A stretch of 35,573 nucleotides of DNA from Desulfurococcales archaeon. GTDB lineage: Archaea; Thermoproteota; Thermoprotei_A; Sulfolobales; Acidilobaceae. Position 1 is the stretch's first letter. Every line of letters begins with the position of its first letter. The translations under genes were made by a program, and so were the position numbers. Location of the stretch: NCBI GenBank assembly GCA_015521115.1, contig WAOT01000025.1, forward strand, positions 1-35,573, given 5' to 3'. Under the pieces are notes generated by a model. That model ran no database searches. It was not told the origin of the DNA and was given only the letters and a program-made list of their open reading frames with translations. Below, piece after piece: positions 31,330 through 35,573 of this stretch.

Positions 31330-32257
31330 CAACTTTCTGTAGGCGAGCTTCCACTTCCTCCCTACTAGGCATGTTAGCACTACCTCTCCTTGCTACTTTA
31401 GCCATACCCGCAGAAACTGCTGCCCTAAGAGCTTCACTCAACCCCCTCCCCTCCAGTAGCCAAACGTTAAAGGCTGCATCAAAGGCGTCACCCGCCCCTG
31501 TAACGTCAACAGGTAGTGGCGGAGACTCTCTAATTATTGCCTTCACGATCTCGTCTACAGTGAACATGAGCGCCCCCCTCTCTCCCTGTTTTACAACAAT
31601 TATTTTTGGCCCGGCCTTGAGTAGTTGCAGTGGATCAGCCGTACCTGCAGCAGCTGCGATCGCCCTATACTCCTTCTCGTTGACCATAAGTATGTCTATG
31701 CAACCGAGAGAATTGTAAACCGAGACCGGATACCTATAAACTTCACCCCCTGGGTCGTATGAGACTATAAACCCGTTCTTCCACCACTCCTTTCTACATA
31801 GTTCCTCTATTATTCGTGGTTTTACGCTCGCCAGATGGTATATGCGGGCCTCTCTGTCAAGGGGAATATGCTCAGATGATAGTAACTCGTTAGCACCCCT
31901 TATTGTTATCATGGTTCTAGTCCCATTGGAGGGCACTAGAACAACTATAACAGCCCCCATAGGCTCCTCAGGCGCTATGCTAACGTACTCCACAGATACG
32001 CCTGCCTGTATTAGCCTATCTAGGAGGCCGAGCTTCACTGCGTCTCCTCCTGCCCTCGCTACGAGGCTTACTCTGTGACCTAGCTTCGAGGTTGCTATCG
32101 CATAGTTTGTCGCTGCCCCTCCCAGCCCTATCCATGCCTCTCTAGCAAATACGTGTGAGTCCTCCTCGGGATAGGAGTCTAAGGCTACGCTTATGTCTAG
32201 GTTTAGGTTGCCTATTGCTATATGTTTAGGTCTTTCATCATTGAGATAGACGCCCAT
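31307..32257 (-). CDS. PfkB-family carbohydrate/nucleoside kinase
   Basis: Ribokinase-fold kinase. The N-terminal strand IAIGNLNLDISVALD and WIGLGGAATNYAIATSKLG form the substrate-binding region. The ATP loop is DVTGAGDAFDAAF with the catalytic Asp, and VNEKEYRAI and IIVVKQGERGALMF are typical family positions. 316 residues. It overlaps the end of the nucleoside phosphorylase gene by 40 nt, which argues for a common pathway. In archaea a PfkB enzyme phosphorylates ribose-1-phosphate (ADP-dependent) or nucleosides in the pentose-bisphosphate route, a possible role here. The start could be slightly shorter. Confidence 0.85.
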   Translation of the reverse strand: MGVYLNDERPKHIAIGNLNLDISVALDSYPEEDSHVFAREAWIGLGGAATNYAIATSKLGHRVSLVARAGGDAVKLGLLDRLIQAGVSVEYVSIAPEEPMGAVIVVLVPSNGTRTMITIRGANELLSSEHIPLDREARIYHLASVKPRIIEELCRKEWWKNGFIVSYDPGGEVYRYPVSVYNSLGCIDILMVNEKEYRAIAAAAGTADPLQLLKAGPKIIVVKQGERGALMFTVDEIVKAIIRESPPLPVDVTGAGDAFDAAFNVWLLEGRGLSEALRAAVSAGMAKVARRGSANMPSREEVEARLQKVAIEGSPL

Positions 32258-33054
32258 CTCTTCCCAGCCTCCCTCTTCTTCTTGTCTATTAGATTGAGTA
32301 TGTGTACTGCCTCACTTGCTACCTTTGATGCATCAAGAACGCCTCGACCTGGGATGAACTCGTTGGTTACCCTGTTAGCGATGGCCGCACAAACACATCC
32401 TGCACGTGCACCGTAAATGCTAGATACTGTGAATATAGCGGATGCCTCCATTTCAAATCCTAGCACGCCGGCCTCCACGAGGTCGGGCAGCCTCCTAGCT
32501 GACTCACTATTCATGTACCCGCCGAGGCCTGGCCTTGTTTGGCCTAGATAGAAAGTGTCTGTACTGGCTACAACACCGAGGTGGTAACGTACTCCAAGCC
32601 TCTCAGCGGCCTCCACGAGGGCAAGTATAACCTCATAGTTAGCATGCGCCGGGTACTCAGGCCTTACATAATCCTTAGAAGCACCCTCCAGCCTTACTGC
32701 GGCGACCCCTATAACTATGTCTCCGACGCGGACTCCCGACTGTATAGCCCCCATCGTGCCAACGCGAATAAACGTGTTTGCGCCGACTCTGAGCAGCTCC
32801 TCCACCGCTATGACTGCACTCGGTGCACCTATACCAGTACTCGTAACTGATATGGGTGTGCCCTTGTAGCGACCAGTATATGTTTTGAACTCCCTATGGT
32901 ATGCGATAAGCTTCGCATTATCCCATAGCGACGAGATTATATCCGCTCTCTGTGGATCGCCCGGGAGAAGGACATATGGAGCGACATCGCCGGGTCTTGC
33001 TTGAATGTGGTACTGTAGGCCGCCCTCTCCCATAGCGAGTGAGGCGCTCCTCAT
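32218..33054 (-). CDS. Nucleoside phosphorylase (uridine/purine type, PNP_UDP family)
   Basis: Phosphorolytic cleavage of nucleosides to base and ribose-1-phosphate. It shows YVLLPGDPQRADIIS with the phosphate-binding Gly-Asp-Pro, TYTGRYKGTPISVTSTGIGAPSA, and IRVGTMGAIQ. VGVVASTDTFYLGQ and the ribose-binding FEMEASAIFTV lie further on. The pattern resembles archaeal uridine phosphorylases, but the base specificity is not certain. ATG 33054 is preferred (GGAGGAGAG just upstream); an ATG at 33033 would also give a complete enzyme. It is upstream of the PfkB kinase and divergent from the gene at 33124. Confidence 0.9.
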   Translation of the reverse strand: MRSASLAMGEGGLQYHIQARPGDVAPYVLLPGDPQRADIISSLWDNAKLIAYHREFKTYTGRYKGTPISVTSTGIGAPSAVIAVEELLRVGANTFIRVGTMGAIQSGVRVGDIVIGVAAVRLEGASKDYVRPEYPAHANYEVILALVEAAERLGVRYHLGVVASTDTFYLGQTRPGLGGYMNSESARRLPDLVEAGVLGFEMEASAIFTVSSIYGARAGCVCAAIANRVTNEFIPGRGVLDASKVASEAVHILNLIDKKKREAGKRWASISMMKDLNI

Positions 33055-33123
33055 CCTCTCCTCCAATACCCACACCTACTGCACCTCTAGGGAACACACC
33101 CACTCTTTAAAGGAGGTGCTCCG

Positions 33124-33360
33124 ATGATAGAATGGGGGAATGGGTTGGACAGGAGGAAGGCTGTGGGGGCAGTTCTCATCGCACTGGGAACAATTCTGGG
33201 AGTAGGCTACTCGTATGTCCTCCTTTCAGCGCCCCCTAATGAAGCAATGAGGATATTGATAATCAGTGTCGTCGTCATTGCTCTACTCACTGGAGCACTA
33301 ATTGGAGCTGTGGGGCTCATATTACTTAGAGGGTTTAGAGTAAGCGGGGACGAGAGCTAA
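33124..33360 (+). CDS. Small two-helix membrane protein
   Basis: 78 residues. Two hydrophobic segments, about 14-34 (VGAVLIALGTILGVGYSYVLL) and 44-68, form a simple hairpin with short charged ends. An exact AGGAGGTG lies seven bases before the ATG, strong support for translation. TTTAAA at about 33104-33110 is a symmetric TATA candidate that may also serve the divergent phosphorylase gene. It lies 57 nt upstream of tyrS on the same strand. No family recognised. Confidence 0.75.
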   Translation: MIEWGNGLDRRKAVGAVLIALGTILGVGYSYVLLSAPPNEAMRILIISVVVIALLTGALIGAVGLILLRGFRVSGDES

Positions 33361-33383
33361 GCCTTTATCTCTAATCTACCAAC

Positions 33384-33413
33384 CACACCCAGGGCTGGGA
33401 AGGGCGGGGTGTG
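33384..33413 (+). promoter_or_regulatory. Hairpin masking the tyrS ribosome-binding site
   Basis: CACACCC (33384-33390) and GGGTGTG (33407-33413) are perfect inverted copies separated by 16 nt, ending four bases before the TTG start of tyrS. The second arm contains the GGGGTG site expected to bind 16S rRNA. In a message read through from the upstream gene, it could control translation of tyrS. Confidence 0.45.
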
Positions 33414-33417
33414 CTAA

Positions 33418-34503
33418 TTGGATGTTGAGGAGCGGCTCAAGCTCATTACTCGGAACACGGTTGAGATCATAACCGTGAAAGAGCTAAGAGAGAAGCTCGA
33501 GACGGGCTCAAAAATTAAGGGCTACATAGGGTATGAGCCTAGCGGGCTCACACACGTCGGTTGGCTTGTATGGATAATGAAAGTCCGTGACCTCGTGGAA
33601 GCGGGTGTGGACTTCACAGTACTCGAGGCAACATGGCATGCCTACATTAATGACAAGCTAGGCGGAGATATGAATCTTATAAGACAAGCGACAACTATAA
33701 TAAGGAAAACAATGGAAGCTTTAGGAGTACCGGTAAACAGAATTAAGTTTGTTGACGCTGAAGAGCTAGCCTCGGATAAGAGGTACTGGGAGATCCTCAT
33801 AAGGGTAGCTAAGAAGAACACGCTGGCGAGGATCAAGAGGGCCCTAACCATTATGGGGAGAAAAATGGAGGAGGCAGAGCTAGACTCTTCCAAGATCATA
33901 TACCCCCTCATGCAGGTTTCAGACATATTCTACTTAGACCTAGACCTGGCACTAGGCGGGCTTGACCAGAGGAAAGCACACATGCTAGCCCGCGACACTG
34001 CCGAAAAGCTCGGATTCAAGAAGCCTATAGCTATTCACACACCGATAATAAGCAGTCTCAAAGGTATAGGTCGAATGGATACAAGTGGACTTAGTAAAGA
34101 CGAAATAGCGGCCCTATTCAAAATGTCTAAGAGTATCCCAGAGTCTACAATATTCCTCCACGAAGACGACGATACCATTCGCCGCAAGATTAGGAAAGCC
34201 TACTGCCCCCCAAGACAGACTGAGAGGAACCCGATAATCGAGATAAACAAATACATCCTCTTCGCACAACCCAACTTCAAACTAGTAGTAGACAGGCCAA
34301 AGAAGTACGGTGGTAGGGTAGTCTACGAGAGCTACAGTGACCTAGAGAGGGACTACATCGAAGGGAGACTGCACCCCGCAGACCTAAAGAACGCTACAGC
34401 AGAGGCTCTAATAGAGCTATTGAGACCCGTGAGAGAAGCACTACTAGGAGATCCAAAAATTAGAGAGTACATTGAGATGATTATGGGGAGTGTGTCGAAG
34501 TAG
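33418..34503 (+). CDS. tyrS: Tyrosyl-tRNA synthetase
   Basis: Class I aminoacyl-tRNA synthetase of the archaeal/eukaryotic TyrRS type. The HIGH-equivalent is GYEPSGLTHVGW (residues about 38-49). YPLMQVSDIFYLDLDLALGGLDQRKAHMLARD, over residues about 160-195, contains the tyrosine-binding residues. KMSKS lies near 235. The C-terminal region (YESYSDLERDYIEGRLHPADLK) recognises the anticodon. 361 residues. TTG start with GGGGTG six bases upstream; no better start is nearby. DnaG follows about 120 nt later. Confidence 0.96.
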   Translation: MDVEERLKLITRNTVEIITVKELREKLETGSKIKGYIGYEPSGLTHVGWLVWIMKVRDLVEAGVDFTVLEATWHAYINDKLGGDMNLIRQATTIIRKTMEALGVPVNRIKFVDAEELASDKRYWEILIRVAKKNTLARIKRALTIMGRKMEEAELDSSKIIYPLMQVSDIFYLDLDLALGGLDQRKAHMLARDTAEKLGFKKPIAIHTPIISSLKGIGRMDTSGLSKDEIAALFKMSKSIPESTIFLHEDDDTIRRKIRKAYCPPRQTERNPIIEINKYILFAQPNFKLVVDRPKKYGGRVVYESYSDLERDYIEGRLHPADLKNATAEALIELLRPVREALLGDPKIREYIEMIMGSVSK

Positions 34504-34625
34504 GAGGATACCCTATTACATTACATTTAACCCGCGCTAGCTATCCTTCTTCCATTTGAGGATGCCGATTCACAAGGTCAAGAAAGCGCTCCCTACTAGG
34601 AAAGAGTTTAGAGGTGGATGAGAAG

Positions 34626-35573
34626 ATGAAGAGCAAGCCTGTGAAAACGGGTATGAAGTATCTCATAGTAGCTAGCTTCGAAGTCAATGGCCGGGTTGAC
34701 GAACATGACATCATAGGAGCAATATTTGGCCAAACAGAGGGTCTTCTCGGCGAGGAGTTTAACCTCGAAAAACTACAGAATAAAGATAAGATTGGAAGAG
34801 TATATGTTGAGCTTAAGAGGCAGGGGACAAAAACAGTGGGCAAGCTTTACATCCCAAGCAATCTAGACCGTGTAGAAACCGCCATCTTAGCAGCCATGTT
34901 AGAGACGGTTGATAGAATAGGCCCCTACGATGCGATGATTAAAGTTGAAGAGATCAAAGACCTACGTGAGGAGAAGATAAAGAAGATAATAGAGAGGAGC
35001 AAGGAGCTCCTCCAGCTCATGAAAGCCCAGGAGCCTGATATTAAAGAGATAATCAGAGAGGTAGCAGGCATCGAAGTGGCTAAACCCCGCAAAATAAAGG
35101 TTATAGAGTATGGGCCTGACCGGCTGCCAGCCGCCCCCAGTGTTGACAAGAGCGACACTATTATACTAGTCGAGGGAAGGGCTGATGTTATCAACCTAAT
35201 GAGATACGGATATGACAACGTCATAGCCTTAGGCGGGGCAAAGGAGAAGATCCCAAAGACAATACTAGACCTAGCTAAGAAGAAGAAAGTTATAGCGCTA
35301 GTAGATGGCGACCGGGGAGGCCTCCTCATACTTAAAACACTACTTAGCCAGGCAGACATAGACTATGTAGCGCGTGCGCCGGAAGGCATGGAGGTAGAGC
35401 ATCTCACAGGTAAAGAAATAGCTGAAGCACTCGCAAAAATGAGGCCTGCTGAGGAGGTAAAGAAGGAGCTTGGACTAGTAGAGAAAACTGCACCGCCGGA
35501 AAAAGAGCAGGCAGCACAGCCACCTCCAACTCCTGTGGAACAGCCTGCCGAGGTAACCCCACCCCCACCAGCC
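34626..35573 (+). CDS. dnaG: Archaeal DnaG primase-like protein (3' end cut by window)
   Basis: TOPRIM protein of the archaeal DnaG family, reported both as a primase in Sulfolobus and as a component of the archaeal exosome. 316 residues are visible before the right edge. N-terminal KYLIVASFEVNGRVDEHDIIGAIFGQTEGLLGEE matches the family start. The TOPRIM core has ILVEGRADVINLMRYG (E183) and LVDGDRGG (D227 and D229), the metal-binding acidic residues. After about residue 285 the chain becomes a proline/glutamate-rich linker. The reading frame has no stop before the edge. ATG 34626 has GGTGGAT six bases upstream. Confidence 0.95.
   Translation, partial: MKSKPVKTGMKYLIVASFEVNGRVDEHDIIGAIFGQTEGLLGEEFNLEKLQNKDKIGRVYVELKRQGTKTVGKLYIPSNLDRVETAILAAMLETVDRIGPYDAMIKVEEIKDLREEKIKKIIERSKELLQLMKAQEPDIKEIIREVAGIEVAKPRKIKVIEYGPDRLPAAPSVDKSDTIILVEGRADVINLMRYGYDNVIALGGAKEKIPKTILDLAKKKKVIALVDGDRGGLLILKTLLSQADIDYVARAPEGMEVEHLTGKEIAEALAKMRPAEEVKKELGLVEKTAPPEKEQAAQPPPTPVEQPAEVTPPPPA

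Noticed and set aside
34562-34621. 19-codon frame (MPIHKVKKALPTRKEFRGG) before dnaG
   Set aside because: Basic and in a leader position, but only a weak TTTGAGG upstream and too short to judge; noted as a possible leader peptide, not a gene.
1-35573. tRNA genes, rRNA genes, insertion sequences and CRISPR repeats
   Set aside because: Reading both strands I found no T-arm consensus, no terminal inverted repeats with transposase motifs, and no regularly spaced direct repeats.

Overview
This 35.6-kb window comes from a hyperthermophilic crenarchaeon, most likely of the order Desulfurococcales. It encodes reverse gyrase, an Alba chromatin protein, archaeal DnaG, archaeal-type uL2/uL3/uL4/uL23, XPB- and Lhr-type helicases, the tRNA wyosine enzyme Taw1, a Trm10-type and a Nep1-type SPOUT methyltransferase, and the crenarchaeal DNA-import (Ced) genes. 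Translation signals are archaeal: AGGAGGTGAT-like Shine-Dalgarno sites and many GTG/TTG starts. Promoters have TATA-like boxes about 25 bp before the expected transcript start. A superoxide reductase suggests an anaerobe or microaerophile. The species cannot be named from the sequence alone.

Layout. 1-2.5 kb (+): Trm10 (cut by the left edge), a UPF0282 metallo-hydrolase and Nep1, tightly overlapping. 2.6-6.35 kb (-): cedA1-cedA-cedB followed by rpl2 (uL2), which also seems to have its own promoter. 6.4-7.37 kb (-): a COG2106 SPOUT methyltransferase behind a 34-codon basic gene with a near-perfect ribosome-binding site. 7.4-8.4 kb (+): a methylisocitrate-lyase family gene. 8.5-10.65 kb (+): rpl3-rpl4-rpl23, detached from rpl2. 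10.6-11.5 kb (-): an Mrp/Nbp35 ATPase. 11.6-13.8 kb (+): a candidate box C/D-like RNA, an inverted repeat, an unknown small protein and XPB helicase. 13.8-15.9 kb (-): sucC-sucD. 15.96-16.04 kb: an unexplained 12-bp inverted-repeat element. 16.1-17.1 kb (-): an unknown protein and a winged-helix protein. 17.15-19.7 kb (+): thioredoxin reductase, Taw1, Alba. 19.7-27.5 kb (-): Lhr helicase, an AT-rich membrane-protein gene, superoxide reductase, reverse gyrase. 27.6-30.2 kb (+): an L24e/TRASH-like zinc protein, a MoaD-MoaE fusion and a class III aminotransferase, with one small minus-strand gene. 30.2-31.3 kb: two small winged-helix genes, a small membrane protein overlapping one of them antisense, and a hypothetical. 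31.3-33.05 kb (-): nucleoside phosphorylase and a PfkB sugar kinase. 33.1-35.57 kb (+): a small membrane protein, TyrRS and DnaG (cut by the right edge).

How the genes fit together. The window is mostly core information processing, interleaved with central metabolism (sucCD, PrpB-like, nucleoside salvage). The most distinctive system is the Ced locus, here reduced to pilin, channel and ATPase, with a large predicted extracellular domain in CedA. No tRNA, rRNA, CRISPR array or insertion sequence was found. A recurring feature is an inverted repeat just before the start codon whose right arm holds the G-rich ribosome-binding region (reverse gyrase, TyrRS, and less clearly the XPB operon).
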